In this document: piece by piece, positions 53,227-62,237 of the stretch
Numbering within the stretch: position 1 is the first letter of the stretch
Layout: each line of letters starts with the position of its first letter
Assembly: GCF_028993575.1 (NCBI RefSeq)
Contig: NZ_CP118615.1
Coordinates: 1,488,001-1,552,000 of the forward strand
Direction of reading: 5' to 3'
DNA from: Micromonospora cathayae
GTDB taxonomy: Bacteria; Actinomycetota; Actinomycetes; Mycobacteriales; Micromonosporaceae
Length of the DNA: 64,000 bases
The notes under the pieces: model-generated
The model's input: the letters and a program-made list of their open reading frames with translations, nothing else
What the model was told of the DNA's origin: nothing
Databases searched by the model: none
Position numbers and translations under genes: made by a program

Positions 53227-53589
53227 GTGTCCTCTCCGCACATAAAGTCCGCCGCGGTGACAGCGGCGCTCACCGCGCTCGACGAGGGGCGAAGGCCCGA
53301 CCGGCCGGTCCTCCGGGAGGCGGTCCGGACGCTGCTGGCCGCCCTTGCCGAGCGGGCCCCTGGCCGATCGGTGGAAGTACGGGTTCCACCATACGGTGCG
53401 ATTCAGTGCCTTCCCGGCCCACGACACACCAGAGGTACGCCACCCAACGTGGTCGAGATGGCACCGGAGGTGTGGCTGGCGCTGGCCGCAGGGCGGCTGG
53501 AATGGGACGCGGCGATCACGGAGGGTCGCGTTCAGGTCAGTGGAACGCGGGCCGATCTTTCCGGCCATCTCCCCTTGGAGCTGGGATGA
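53227..53589 (+). CDS. sterol-carrier-family small protein (SCO4085-type)
   Basis: About 120 aa from GTG 53227. The fold [36 protein letters not shown], then [23 protein letters not shown] and [18 protein letters not shown], matches the sterol-carrier-family protein encoded next to purF in Streptomyces. Likely binds a hydrophobic ligand; the actual role is unknown. Start chosen because the family begins close to this point. Confidence 0.8.
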   Translation: MSSPHIKSAAVTAALTALDEGRRPDRPVLREAVRTLLAALAERAPGRSVEVRVPPYGAIQCLPGPRHTRGTPPNVVEMAPEVWLALAAGRLEWDAAITEGRVQVSGTRADLSGHLPLELG

Positions 53590-53745
53590 TCACTAACTGT
53601 CGATGACTCATGGGAGCGAGTTCGTGACTGTCGGTATCGCCAGTGCCTCGCGTACACTGTCAGACGACGTCCCGGCTTACCGCGCGGATCTGTGTGTGCG
53701 ACACCACCCGAGCAGTCCAGACCAGCAAGCAAGAGGGAGCGGCAG

Positions 53746-55317
53746 GTGCCCCGAGGCGACGGCCGGCTGAGCCATGACCTTGACCCCCAGCGACCCGGTC
53801 CCCAGGACGCCTGTGGCGTCTTCGGCGTCTGGGCACCCGGCGAGGAGGTCGCCAATCTCACCTACTTCGGCCTGTACGCACTCCAGCACCGGGGGCAGGA
53901 GGCGGCCGGCATCGCGGTGAGCGACGGTTCCAGCGTCGTGGTCTACAAGGATCTGGGCCTGGTCGCCCAGGTCTTCGACGAGCCGACCCTGGCCAGCCTC
54001 CGCGGCCACCTGGCGATCGGTCACACCCGTTACTCCACCACCGGCGGCTCGACCTGGGAGAACGCCCAGCCGACCATCCGGTCCACCAGCGCCGGCACCA
54101 CCATCGCGCTGGCCCACAACGGCAACCTGGTCAACACCGCCGAACTCCAGCGCGAGATCGCCGAGCGCGGCCTCGGGTCGTCGGACGGCTCGACCAACGA
54201 CACCTCACTGGTGACGATGCTGCTGGCCAGCCACCCGGACCTCTCCGTCGAGGCCGCCGCGCTGGAGGTGCTGCCCACTCTGCGCGGCGCGTTCAGCTTC
54301 GTCTTCATGGACGAGTCGACGCTCTACGCGGCCCGTGACCCGCACGGCGTACGGCCGCTGGTGCTCGGCCGGCTGGAACGCGGCTGGGTGGTGGCGAGCG
54401 AGACCGCCGCGCTGGACATCGTCGGCGCGAGCGTGGTCCGCGAGGTCGAGCCGGGCGAACTGCTCGCCATCGACGTCGAGGGGTTGCGGTCCACCCGGTT
54501 CGCCGCGCCCGAGCCGAAGGGCTGCCTCTTCGAGTACGTCTACATCGCCCGCCCGGACGCCACCCTCGCCGGGCGGAACGTGCACGCCACCCGGGTGCAG
54601 ATCGGCCGGCAGCTCGCCAAGGAGCACCCGGTCGAGGCGGACCTGGTCATCCCGGTGCCGGAGTCCGGCACCCCGGCCGCCATCGGGTACGCGGAAGCGT
54701 CCGGCATCACCTACGGCGCGGGCCTGATGAAGAACCCGTACGTCGGGCGGACCTTCATCCAGCCGTCGCAGACCCTGCGGCAGCTCGGCATCCGGCTCAA
54801 GCTCAACCCGCTGCGGGAGAACGTCCGGGGCAAACGGATCGTGGTGGTGGACGACTCGATCGTGCGGGGGAACACCCAGCGGGCGATCGTGCGGATGCTG
54901 CGCGAGGCCGGCGCGCTGGAGGTGCACGTCCGGATCTCCTCGCCGCCGGTGACCTGGCCGTGCTTCTACGGCATCGACTTCGCCACCCGGGCCGAGCTGC
55001 TCGCCAACGGGTTGGACAACGAGGGCATCCGTCGCTCGATCGGTGCCGACACCCTGGGGTACGTTTCGCTGTCCGGGCTCATCGCCGCGACCGAGCAGCC
55101 GAAGACCCGGCTCTGCCGGGCGTGTTTCGATGGTGAGTACCCGATCGGGCTGCCGGCCGGCAACCTGATCGGAAAACACGTGCTCGAAGGGGTGGGACGT
55201 CGGGTCACCGGCCCCACGCCGGAGGCCGCCGCCCGTGCCGCGTCCGACGGTACGGACCAGGTCGGCGTTCCACCACTCGTCGCCACTCCGGGCGGCGCGA
55301 CCGCACACCGCCCATAG
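53746..55317 (+). CDS. purF: amidophosphoribosyltransferase
   Basis: 523 aa from GTG 53746, with aagagggag upstream; an ATG-like frame continues upstream to 53692 but lacks a ribosome site. First committed step of purine synthesis. After a ~26-residue propeptide, DACGVFGVW supplies the catalytic Cys1 released on maturation. GHTRYSTTG, NGNLVNTAEL, the PRPP motif RIVVVDDSIVRGNTQ and the LCRACFDGEYP Fe-S-type Cys segment are visible. Longer C-terminus than needed (about 30 residues of Ala/Thr/Pro). Confidence 0.95.
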   Translation: MPRGDGRLSHDLDPQRPGPQDACGVFGVWAPGEEVANLTYFGLYALQHRGQEAAGIAVSDGSSVVVYKDLGLVAQVFDEPTLASLRGHLAIGHTRYSTTGGSTWENAQPTIRSTSAGTTIALAHNGNLVNTAELQREIAERGLGSSDGSTNDTSLVTMLLASHPDLSVEAAALEVLPTLRGAFSFVFMDESTLYAARDPHGVRPLVLGRLERGWVVASETAALDIVGASVVREVEPGELLAIDVEGLRSTRFAAPEPKGCLFEYVYIARPDATLAGRNVHATRVQIGRQLAKEHPVEADLVIPVPESGTPAAIGYAEASGITYGAGLMKNPYVGRTFIQPSQTLRQLGIRLKLNPLRENVRGKRIVVVDDSIVRGNTQRAIVRMLREAGALEVHVRISSPPVTWPCFYGIDFATRAELLANGLDNEGIRRSIGADTLGYVSLSGLIAATEQPKTRLCRACFDGEYPIGLPAGNLIGKHVLEGVGRRVTGPTPEAAARAASDGTDQVGVPPLVATPGGATAHRP

Positions 55318-55415
55318 CACCACCATCCGGCGCGGAGTCGTCGGCGACGGCGACCAACGGTCGACGGGGACCCCGTCGCCGGCCCGGCACCGCGAGGACC
55401 ACAAAGGGGAGAACC

Positions 55416-56567
55416 GTGACGCACGTGTCCGAGCGCAGCGGCGCAGGAAGCAGCCAGACCGGCGCCGGCGGAGACCGGCCCTGGACGGGCGGCACCGGCC
55501 GTCCGGCTCGCAAACGCTCGGTGTCGTACGCGGACGCCGGGGTCTCGATCGAGGCGGGCGACCGCGCGGTGGAGCTGCTCAAGTCCAAGGTGCGGCAGAC
55601 CCGGCGGCCCGAGGTGCTGGGTGACCTGGGTGGCTTCGCCGGCCTGTTCCGGCTGGACACGAAGAAGTACACGAACCCGATCCTGGCCTCGTCGACCGAC
55701 GGGGTGGGCACCAAGCTGGTCATCGCCCAGCAGCTCGACATCCACGACACGATCGGCATCGACCTGGTCGCGATGGTGGTGGACGACCTGGTGGCGTGCG
55801 GTGCCGAGCCGCTGTTCCTGCTGGACTACATCGCCTGCGGCGAGGTCGTCCCGGACCGGGTGGCGGAGATCGGCGCGGGTATCGCCGACGGCTGCCGGTA
55901 CGCCGGTTGCGCGCTGCTCGGTGGCGAGACCGCCGAGCACCCGGGGGTGCTGCGCCCGGACGAGTACGACGTGTCGGCCACCGGCGTCGGCGTGGTGGAG
56001 GAGAGCGAGATCCTCAGCCCGGAGCGGGTCGAGGTGGGCGACGTGGTGATCGCGATGCGGTCGTCCGGTCTGCACTCCAACGGGTATTCGCTGGTCCGGC
56101 ACGTGCTGCTGGGCGCGGGCCGGATGCGGCTGGACGTGGTGATCGACGACTTCGGTCGGCAGCGGACCCTGGGTGAGGAGCTGCTCACCCCCACCAAGAT
56201 CTACGCGCAGGACTGTCTCAAGCTGATCGCCGAGGCCGAGGTGCGGTCCATCGCGCACGTCACCGGCGGCGGTATCCCCGGCAACCTGGTGCGGATCCTG
56301 CCGGAGCACGTGGACGCGGTGGTGAACCGGTCGACCTGGAAGCCGCAGCCGATCTTCGACCTGATCCAGGCCAAGGGTCGGATCGAGGACCACGAGATGG
56401 AGGCCACCTTCAACATGGGGGTGGGCATGTTCGCCATCGTCTCGGCCGAGGACGCCGACCGGGCGCTGGCCACCCTCGCCGGACGCGGGGTGGACGCCTG
56501 GCAGGCCGGCGAGATCATCGAGGGTTCCGGAAACGTGCAGATGGTGGGCCAGCACACCCGGGGCTGA
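55416..56567 (+). CDS. purM: phosphoribosylformylglycinamidine cyclo-ligase (AIR synthetase)
   Basis: 383 aa from GTG 55416 with aaagggga. Converts FGAM to AIR. Seen: SYADAGVSIEAGDRAVELL, LASSTDGVGTKLVIAQ, GIDLVAMVVDDLVACGAEPLFLLDYIACG region, LLGGETAEHPGVL, SSGLHSNGYSLVR and HVTGGGIPGNLVRILPE. A ~30-residue Ser/Gly-rich N-terminal extension precedes the domain. About 99 bp after purF, probably the same transcript. Confidence 0.95.
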   Translation: MTHVSERSGAGSSQTGAGGDRPWTGGTGRPARKRSVSYADAGVSIEAGDRAVELLKSKVRQTRRPEVLGDLGGFAGLFRLDTKKYTNPILASSTDGVGTKLVIAQQLDIHDTIGIDLVAMVVDDLVACGAEPLFLLDYIACGEVVPDRVAEIGAGIADGCRYAGCALLGGETAEHPGVLRPDEYDVSATGVGVVEESEILSPERVEVGDVVIAMRSSGLHSNGYSLVRHVLLGAGRMRLDVVIDDFGRQRTLGEELLTPTKIYAQDCLKLIAEAEVRSIAHVTGGGIPGNLVRILPEHVDAVVNRSTWKPQPIFDLIQAKGRIEDHEMEATFNMGVGMFAIVSAEDADRALATLAGRGVDAWQAGEIIEGSGNVQMVGQHTRG

Positions 56568-56607
56568 CCGTCACCGTCGGATGATCAGTCGTACACCCGA
56601 TGGGGGG

Positions 56608-56637
56608 TTCACCCGAGTGGCCATCGCCGCCTAGCCT
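56608..56637 (+). promoter_or_regulatory. candidate promoter of the RiPP operon
   Basis: TTCACC (56608-56613) and TAGCCT (56632-56637) are 18 bp apart and lie 34 bp upstream of ATG 56671, consistent with a principal-sigma-type promoter. Confidence 0.45.
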
Positions 56638-56670
56638 GAAGGTTCCTCAGGTGACCGGCGAAGGAGGGCG

Positions 56671-57804
56671 ATGGCTGCCCGGGACCGCACGTTCAGCGGG
56701 ATGCGCGGGGTCGCCGCCGTCCCGACGTACGTGGTGATGCAGCCGACGACCCTCTGCAACCTGGACTGCGTCTACTGCTACCTGCCCATGCGGGCGGCGG
56801 ACCGGCGGATGCCGGTCGCGGTGGCGCGGGCCGTCGCCGGCTCGGTCAACGGCTGGGCCGAGCGGGGACGGTTCTCGGTGGTGTGGCACGGCGGGGAGCC
56901 TCTCGCGGCCGGCCGGGAGCACCTGGCCGCGCTGATGGCACCGTTCGGGCCGCAGGTGGAACACCACGTGCAGACCAACGCCACGTTGATCGACGACGAG
57001 TGGTGCGACTTCTTCGCCGCGCACCGGGTGCGGGTGAGCGTCAGCGTGGACGGGGGGCGGGCCCGCAACGCCGAGCGGGTCACCCGGGCCGGCCGCCCGG
57101 CGTACGACCGGATCGTGCGCGGGGTGGCGACGCTGCGCCGGCACGGGCTGCCCTTCTCGGCGCTCGCGGTGGTCAGCCGGCCCGCGCCCGGCCTCGCCAC
57201 CGAGCTGTACGACTTTTTCCTCGACCTGGGCTGCGAGGTGCTCGGGATCAACATCGAGGAGACCGAGGGGGTGAACCTGCGGGGCAACGCGCACGACGCG
57301 GACACCGTGACCGCCTTCTGGGCCGAGCTGGTAGCCGCGTGGCGGCGGGATCCCCGGATCCACCTCCGCGAGGTGGAGTGGTCCCTCCGGTACGCCTCGG
57401 CGGTCCTGGACGGGACGGCGGACGACGTGCTGCCCCGACGGCTGGACCCGATCCCCACGGTCGGGTACGACGGCTCGGTCACCGTGCTCTCGCCCGAGCT
57501 GGCCGGCTTCTCCGACGCCCGGTACGGGGACTTCAGCAGTGGGAACGTGTTGTCCAGGCCGCTGGCCGAGATCGTGGCGGACGCGGAGCGGACGACCTGG
57601 GTGGGGGAGTTCCTCGACGGGGTCGAGGCGTGTCGTGCCTCGTGCCCGTACTTCGGGTTCTGTGGTGGCGGACACGCCGCCAACCGGTACTTCGAGCAGG
57701 GGCGATTCGACGGTACGGAGACCGAGCACTGCCGTAACAGCAAGATCCGCCTACTGGAGGGAGTGTTGGAGCATGCCCGAGACCACCAGTCACCGGCAGC
57801 CTGA
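56671..57804 (+). CDS. cyclophane-forming radical-SAM peptide maturase, AmcB-like
   Basis: 377 aa from ATG 56671 with ggaggg. The radical-SAM Cys motif CNLDCVYCYLP (C-x3-C-x2-C, residues about 29-36) binds the reactive [4Fe-4S]; VVWHGGEPL, HVQTNATLIDDEW and SVSVDGG follow. A SPASM-type C-terminal Cys cluster is visible (CRASCPYFGFCGGGHAANRYFE, then HCRNSK). This is the architecture of peptide maturases that join aromatic rings to neighbouring side chains. The overlapping small gene downstream is the likely substrate. Assignment to AmcB rests on the precursor's pattern. Confidence 0.88.
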   Translation: MAARDRTFSGMRGVAAVPTYVVMQPTTLCNLDCVYCYLPMRAADRRMPVAVARAVAGSVNGWAERGRFSVVWHGGEPLAAGREHLAALMAPFGPQVEHHVQTNATLIDDEWCDFFAAHRVRVSVSVDGGRARNAERVTRAGRPAYDRIVRGVATLRRHGLPFSALAVVSRPAPGLATELYDFFLDLGCEVLGINIEETEGVNLRGNAHDADTVTAFWAELVAAWRRDPRIHLREVEWSLRYASAVLDGTADDVLPRRLDPIPTVGYDGSVTVLSPELAGFSDARYGDFSSGNVLSRPLAEIVADAERTTWVGEFLDGVEACRASCPYFGFCGGGHAANRYFEQGRFDGTETEHCRNSKIRLLEGVLEHARDHQSPAA

Positions 57805-58009
57805 GCGCGCCGGGGGGAAACCCGCGGATCGGATAGCGGAACGGGTACGCGCCGCCTCGGCCGGGCTCACCGCGCTGCTCGACGAGGCCGACGCGGCGCG
57901 CCGCCTGCGGGCGGAGACACCGGCCGGTGACGGGAGCAGCGCGGTCTGCGCGTGGAACCACTTCGAGAACATCCCGACGTTCTACAACTGGAACAACCGG
58001 CCCCGGTGA
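57773..58009 (+). CDS. RiPP precursor peptide, AmcA-like (multiple cyclophane)
   Basis: 78 aa from ATG 57773, overlapping the maturase by 32 bp in another frame, with ggaggg upstream. Residues 1-57 form a charged helical leader (ADRIAERVRAASAGLTALLDEADAARRL). The core CAWNHFENIPTFYNWNNRPR occupies residues 59-78 and is packed with aromatic-X-Asn/His triads (WNH, FEN, FYN, WNN), the sites where cyclophane maturases crosslink ring to beta-carbon. One Cys (59) could add a further crosslink. No dedicated protease or exporter is adjacent. Confidence 0.8.
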   Translation: MPETTSHRQPERAGGKPADRIAERVRAASAGLTALLDEADAARRLRAETPAGDGSSAVCAWNHFENIPTFYNWNNRPR

Positions 58010-58024
58010 GGGCACGGAAGGGTA

Positions 58025-58076
58025 GGTCGAGGACCTGCCGGGCAGACCGGTCGCCCGGTCCGGCAGGTCCTCGACC
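58025..58076 (+). terminator. terminator of the RiPP operon
   Basis: Perfect 17-bp stem (58025-58041 with 58060-58076) and an 18-nt loop that can itself fold (accgg/ccggt), 15 bp after the precursor stop. Confidence 0.75.
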
Positions 58077-58155
58077 GTCAGTTGGTGACGTTGGTACCCG
58101 CAGGGCACATGCGTGAGCACGCGGGGCTTACCGCGTGCTCAGCTGTGACCGTGGG

Positions 58156-58371
58156 TCAGCGGGCGGGACGGGCCCAGGGATCCGGGTCGTCGCCCGCATG
58201 GTCCTCGTCGTCGTCGTCGACATACTCTTTGTAGTCGTCGTCGAAGTCGTGGTCCGACTTGCCAGCACCCGCCAGTTCGCGCTGCAAGGCGGTGAGGTCG
58301 GTGTTCGGGGAGTGGTACTTCAACTCCCGGGCCACCTTCGTCTGCTTGGCCTTAGCACGGCCGCGCCCCAT
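58156..58371 (-). CDS. DUF3073 family protein
   Basis: 71 aa from ATG 58371 with gaggggg upstream. The family pattern MGRGRAKAKQTKVARELKY, SPNTDLTALQRELAG and the acidic FDDDYKEYVDDDDED ending is clear. Conserved in actinobacteria between purM and vdh, as in Streptomyces (SCO4088 region). Basic N-half and acidic C-half; function unknown. Confidence 0.9.
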   Translation of the reverse strand: MGRGRAKAKQTKVARELKYHSPNTDLTALQRELAGAGKSDHDFDDDYKEYVDDDDEDHAGDDPDPWARPAR

Positions 58372-58594
58372 GGCTCGACCCCCTCGCACAGAATTCGGGG
58401 CAGCCCGAAGGCGGTCCCCGATGACGTCAGGCATCTCTCGTGGCTCTTACGGTACATGGGGATGCCCACCTTCGGCACCTCGGGTTACCGTCGGCCGGCC
58501 CTGCGCGTCGCAGTCAACCAGCCGTCACCGATTGTACCGGGTAAGGAGCGCTGCCGAAGGTGGGCGTGACGCACCGCAAAGGTGGCAGAGGTCA

Positions 58595-58613
58595 CCGGAA
58601 CGTGACGTTCCGG
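58595..58613. promoter_or_regulatory. 19-bp perfect palindrome between vdh and DUF3073
   Basis: ccggaacgt-g-acgttccgg. It lies 57 bp after the vdh stop and 224 bp before DUF3073 on the same strand. Could be an operator or a short terminator hairpin. The remaining 58372-58669 interval shows no gene. Confidence 0.5.
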
Positions 58614-58669
58614 ACGTACGGGGCGGTCCACCCGGACGGGCCACGGCGGGCCGCCCCCGGTCGGGGTCC

Positions 58670-59752
58670 TCAGGGAAGGTGGATCGTCCGGAGCCGGCCC
58701 ACGTCCGCCATCCGCCGCTCGGCGAGCCGGTCGGCGGCCACCGCCGGCGGCACCCCCTCGGCGTCGGCGAGCCGGAGGATCTCCCGGGTGGTGTCGTAGA
58801 TCCGGGTGGCCCGCAGCTTGGCCCGCTCGAAGTTGAACCTCTCGATCTCGTCGGCGACCTGGATCACGCCGCCGGCGTTCACCACGTAGTCGGGCGCGTA
58901 GAGGATGCCCCGCTCGGCGAGGAGCTTCTCGATGCCCGGGTGGGCGAGCTGGTTGTTCGCCGCCCCGGCGACCACCTTCGCGCGCAGCGCGGGCACGGTG
59001 TCGTCGTCCAGGGCCCCGCCGAGCGCGCAGGGCGCGTACACGTCGAGGTCGGCGGAGACCAGCGCGGAGACGTCGGCGACCAGCTCCACCTGCGGGTAGG
59101 TCTGCCGGGCCCAGTCCAGGGCCTTCGGGTTCACGTCGGTCGCCACCACCTGCGCGCCGTCGTCCACCAGGTGACCGGTGAGGTACCGGCCGACCTTGCC
59201 CAGCCCGGCCACACCCACCGTCCGGCCAGCCAGCGACGGGGTGCCCCAGACGTGTTCGGCCGAGGCCCGCATGCCCTGGAAGACGCCCCACGCGGTGAGG
59301 ATGGAGGAGTCGCCGGCACCCCCGTGCTCGACGCTGCGACCGGTGACGAAGCGGGTCTCCCGGGCGATCACGTCCATGTCGGGGACGTAGGTGCCGACGT
59401 CGCAGGCGGTGTAGTAGCGACCGTGCAGCGACTCGACGAACCGGCCGTACGCCCGCAGCAGCGGCTCGCTCTTGAGCTGCTCCGGGTCACCCCAGATGAC
59501 CGCCTTGCCGCCGCCCAGGTCGAGCCCGGCCAGCGCGTTCTTGTAGGCCATGCCACGGGAGAGGTCGAGCACGTCGGCGAGGGCGTCGGCCTCGCTGGCG
59601 TACGGGTAGAAGCGGGTGCCGCCCAGGGCGGGACCCAGCGCGGTCGAGTAGATCGCGATGATCGCCCGCAGGCCGGTCTGCTTGTCCTGGCAGAAGACGA
59701 CCTGTTCGTGGCCGGCTGAGACCGGGTCGTCACCGCTCGCGAATACGCCCAT
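58670..59752 (-). CDS. vdh: Leu/Val/Phe/Glu-type amino-acid dehydrogenase (valine dehydrogenase)
   Basis: 360 aa from ATG 59752. NAD+-dependent oxidative deamination of branched-chain amino acids. Seen: [19 protein letters not shown], the catalytic-Lys segments [34 protein letters not shown], Rossmann motif [16 protein letters not shown] and [11 protein letters not shown]. Position between DUF3073 and the bldC-linked gene matches Streptomyces vdh (SCO4089 region), which supports the symbol; leucine or other substrates cannot be excluded. Confidence 0.88.
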   Translation of the reverse strand: MGVFASGDDPVSAGHEQVVFCQDKQTGLRAIIAIYSTALGPALGGTRFYPYASEADALADVLDLSRGMAYKNALAGLDLGGGKAVIWGDPEQLKSEPLLRAYGRFVESLHGRYYTACDVGTYVPDMDVIARETRFVTGRSVEHGGAGDSSILTAWGVFQGMRASAEHVWGTPSLAGRTVGVAGLGKVGRYLTGHLVDDGAQVVATDVNPKALDWARQTYPQVELVADVSALVSADLDVYAPCALGGALDDDTVPALRAKVVAGAANNQLAHPGIEKLLAERGILYAPDYVVNAGGVIQVADEIERFNFERAKLRATRIYDTTREILRLADAEGVPPAVAADRLAERRMADVGRLRTIHLP

Positions 59753-59929
59753 GACTGCTCCTGGTGTCGGTGTGCGTCCTTGTGGGACACGGAACCTTGG
59801 CAATGGCCGGCGGGATGGTGCCGGTGCTGTGGAGCCTAATATCGGTCGTCGCCGTACCGCCGCCCGCAGTGGCCGGCGATCTCCGGACGTCCCCGCCGGT
59901 CCGATCGGCTTTCGTGGGAGGATCGCGCC

Positions 59930-60769
59930 GTGCCGTCGCTCTTCGCCTCATACCTGCGCGTGTACGAGCCGCTGGCCGCCTTCGACCGCGACCGTCAGTC
60001 CTACTGGCGTCGATACGTGGAACAGGGGCGGGCGGTGGCGCCGAAGGAAGGCCCCGGACGGCAGCGGACGGCGGTGATCGAGGCGCTCGGGGCGGGCTGG
60101 ACCCGGCTACCCGACCTGCCGGACGAGGCGTACGTGCTGGAGACGCCGGAGACCATCCTGGTCTGCCCGTGGAACCTGCGGATCCGGGTGGCCGAGGCGG
60201 CGCTCAGCGCCCGGGAGGGTGTGCCGGCGGTGCTCGCCGACGCGTTCGTCCCGCCGGTCCTCGCCGGGCAGGCGAAGGCCGTGGTGGAGGACTGGCGCAG
60301 CGGGGCCCGGGTGCTGGAGCACGGGGTGCCCCGGCTGCACGAGCAGATCGCCACCTGGGGGGTGCCGCTGCGCTGGTTCGTGCTGGTCGACCCGGAGGAA
60401 CGCGAGCTGGTCACCGAGCCGGAGCGGCGGGTGCTGCGCTACCGCACCGCGATCTCCAAGGCCCGGAGCCGTTCGTCCCGGGCGCTGAACGTGCTGCGCA
60501 AGTCGGTGGGGGACGCGCCGATCACCGAGGCGGTGGAGGAGGCCGCCCGCTGGCTGGAGGAGTTCCATCCCCAGTCGGTGGTCGAACTCGACTACGGCGG
60601 CCTGGTCGACCTGCTCTCCACGGAGACGTTGCGGGCGGACGACTCGCCCGAGCTGGTGGCGGCGGGGCTGGCCGGGCTCGCCCGGGGTGAGGCCGAGGGG
60701 GCGTCGGAGGCGTACGACTCGCTGGTCGCCCGATGGCGGGCGGTGCAGCTCCTGGAAAGGTGCAACTAG
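59930..60769 (+). CDS. conserved actinobacterial protein upstream of bldC
   Basis: 279 aa from GTG 59930 (gggagg upstream). Soluble; no catalytic motif recognised. Conserved-looking parts are [46 protein letters not shown] and [33 protein letters not shown]. The equivalent position in Streptomyces (between vdh and bldC, SCO4090 region) holds a conserved hypothetical gene. It could be a regulator or scaffold; no evidence chooses. Confidence 0.8.
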   Translation: MPSLFASYLRVYEPLAAFDRDRQSYWRRYVEQGRAVAPKEGPGRQRTAVIEALGAGWTRLPDLPDEAYVLETPETILVCPWNLRIRVAEAALSAREGVPAVLADAFVPPVLAGQAKAVVEDWRSGARVLEHGVPRLHEQIATWGVPLRWFVLVDPEERELVTEPERRVLRYRTAISKARSRSSRALNVLRKSVGDAPITEAVEEAARWLEEFHPQSVVELDYGGLVDLLSTETLRADDSPELVAAGLAGLARGEAEGASEAYDSLVARWRAVQLLERCN

Positions 60770-60822
60770 TCGTAAATCGCCCAGATAGCGCTCCCATTCG
60801 GAGCCACCTTCGTAGTTGGCGC

Positions 60823-60837
60823 ATCACGAACCGTGAT
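60823..60837. promoter_or_regulatory. inverted repeat in the bldC leader region
   Basis: atcacg-aac-cgtgat is a perfect 6-3-6 repeat. It lies in the comparatively AT-rich 60770-61020 gap, with a TATAAA (60878-60883) a little downstream. A candidate operator for bldC. Confidence 0.4.
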
Positions 60838-61020
60838 CATGAGTCCGAATAAGGTAGTTTCTGAGGCATAAAAGTCGTATAAATCGGGCATGGTTCATCC
60901 GTCCGTCTAGGGACCTTCGGCCGTTCGGCCCATGTCGGACATCGGGGACTAGCCGGACCATGGGAGACGCGTCGGCCGGCGGGACCCCGGCCGATGTCTA
61001 TACATGTGGAGGAGTGACCG

Positions 61021-61230
61021 ATGGCATCGCGAACGCACGAACCAGAGCCGCTGCTCACACCGGCCGAGGTGGCGTCGATGTTCCGTGTCGACCCGAAGAC
61101 CGTGACCCGGTGGGCGAAGGCGGGCAAGCTCAGTGCGATCCGCACCTTGGGCGGGCACCGCCGTTACCGCGAGTCGGAGGTACGCGCCCTGCTCCAGGGG
61201 CAGATCCCCCAGCAACGCCAGGGGGACTGA
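61021..61230 (+). CDS. bldC: developmental regulator BldC
   Basis: 69 aa from ATG 61021 with ggaggag. A stand-alone MerR-type winged helix with LLTPAEVASMFRVDPKTVTRWAKAGKLSAIRTLGGHRRYRESEV almost as in Streptomyces BldC, which binds DNA cooperatively to hold vegetative growth and delay sporulation. Location next to vdh agrees with Streptomyces synteny. Unlike true MerR proteins there is no effector domain. Ends at a strong terminator. Confidence 0.95.
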   Translation: MASRTHEPEPLLTPAEVASMFRVDPKTVTRWAKAGKLSAIRTLGGHRRYRESEVRALLQGQIPQQRQGD

Positions 61231-61254
61231 CCAGGCGACAGCACAGACGTTTCC

Positions 61255-61293
61255 CGGATCGGGGCGGTGGACATGGTCCACCGCCCCGATCCG
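61255..61293. terminator. terminator after bldC, shared with the convergent GH12 gene
   Basis: Perfect 17-bp stem (cggatcggggcggtgga, 61255-61271, with 61277-61293) and 5-nt loop. Confidence 0.85.
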
Positions 61294-61355
61294 CGTTCCG
61301 GGTCCGGCCCGACCGGTGGGGCCCGCCGAGCCGGATCCGGTCGGGCCGTACCGCC

Positions 61356-62045
61356 TCAGCCGGAGACCGAGAAGCTGTTGGTGACGAAGTCCTTGCCGCC
61401 GGCCGAGGACGTGATCTCGTACCCGAGCTGTACGGCGCCGATGGTGACGTCGCCGAACCAGCCGCGCGCCCGGATCCACTCGCACACCGCCCGGATGTCG
61501 ACGGTGCCGGCGTTGGTGTTACTGGTCCGGACGAACGAGTAGACCTGGTTCGAGCCGTTGCTGCCCCGGTAGACGTTCCAGGTGTGCCCGCCGACCGTGA
61601 CGGTGGTCTGGAAGCTGCCGAGCGGGCCGACCGGGCCGTACTTGTTCATCCACAGCATGATCTCGTGCGCGTGGTCGCTGCTCCAGATGTCGTACGCGGT
61701 GGTGAAGGCGACCCCGCTGGTCGGCACGGTCACATTGAAGCTGCTGGTGACGGGGCCGAGCGCGCTGACCGGGCGGTTGATGTACCGGGTGCCGTTGGGG
61801 TAGGACTTGATCCCGCCGGTGTTGGGGTGGTCGGCCCACACGCCCCAGTTGCTGGCCGAGTTGGCCCAGATGGTCTGCGACCCGTGGCCGGAGCCCCAGA
61901 TGTTGTTGTAGAGGGTGTACGGCCCGCTGGTCCAGGTGCCCCAGCGGTCGCTGGAACTCCAGACCGCGGCCTGGGCCGGGCCGGTCGAGAACGCCAGTGT
62001 GAGGGCCAGCGCGAGGACACCGACGGCGGCACGCACGGAACGCAT
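61356..62045 (-). CDS. secreted GH12 endoglucanase
   Basis: 229 aa from ATG 62045 with ggaggt. Signal peptide ends PAQA. GH12 jelly-roll features: YTLYNNIWGSG, GSQTIWANSASNWGVWADHP, the nucleophile loop HEIMLWMNKYGPVGPLG (Glu) and the acid/base segment IGAVQLGYEITSS (Glu). No cellulose-binding module. Beta-1,4-glucan hydrolysis; with the LPMO at 33109 it supports a plant-biomass-degrading lifestyle. Confidence 0.9.
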   Translation of the reverse strand: MRSVRAAVGVLALALTLAFSTGPAQAAVWSSSDRWGTWTSGPYTLYNNIWGSGHGSQTIWANSASNWGVWADHPNTGGIKSYPNGTRYINRPVSALGPVTSSFNVTVPTSGVAFTTAYDIWSSDHAHEIMLWMNKYGPVGPLGSFQTTVTVGGHTWNVYRGSNGSNQVYSFVRTSNTNAGTVDIRAVCEWIRARGWFGDVTIGAVQLGYEITSSAGGKDFVTNSFSVSG

Positions 62046-62179
62046 GGCTTACCTCCGGGAGACGGCCGGCACCGGGCCTGCCCGACGAGCCGGCGGGACG
62101 GATGTCGCGGGGACGCCGGCCCCGGGGCGGTGGTGGTGGGGGCCGTGGAGGCGACGCCGCTGGCTTACCCTTGGGAAAT

Positions 62180-62200
62180 TTAGTTTGATAACCCAACTAA
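62180..62200. promoter_or_regulatory. AT-rich palindrome upstream of the GH12 gene
   Basis: ttagtt-N9-aactaa, in a short AT-rich island between the GH12 start (62045) and the PPOX stop (62238). A possible binding site for a GH12 regulator. Confidence 0.35.
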
Positions 62201-62237
62201 GTCAAGTGAAGCTGATGTATGTCCTGGGGTGGTGGTG

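Noticed and set aside
60786..60799. CebR-like half site near bldC
   Set aside because: Right half matches, left half does not (about 11 of 14), so it is not convincing.
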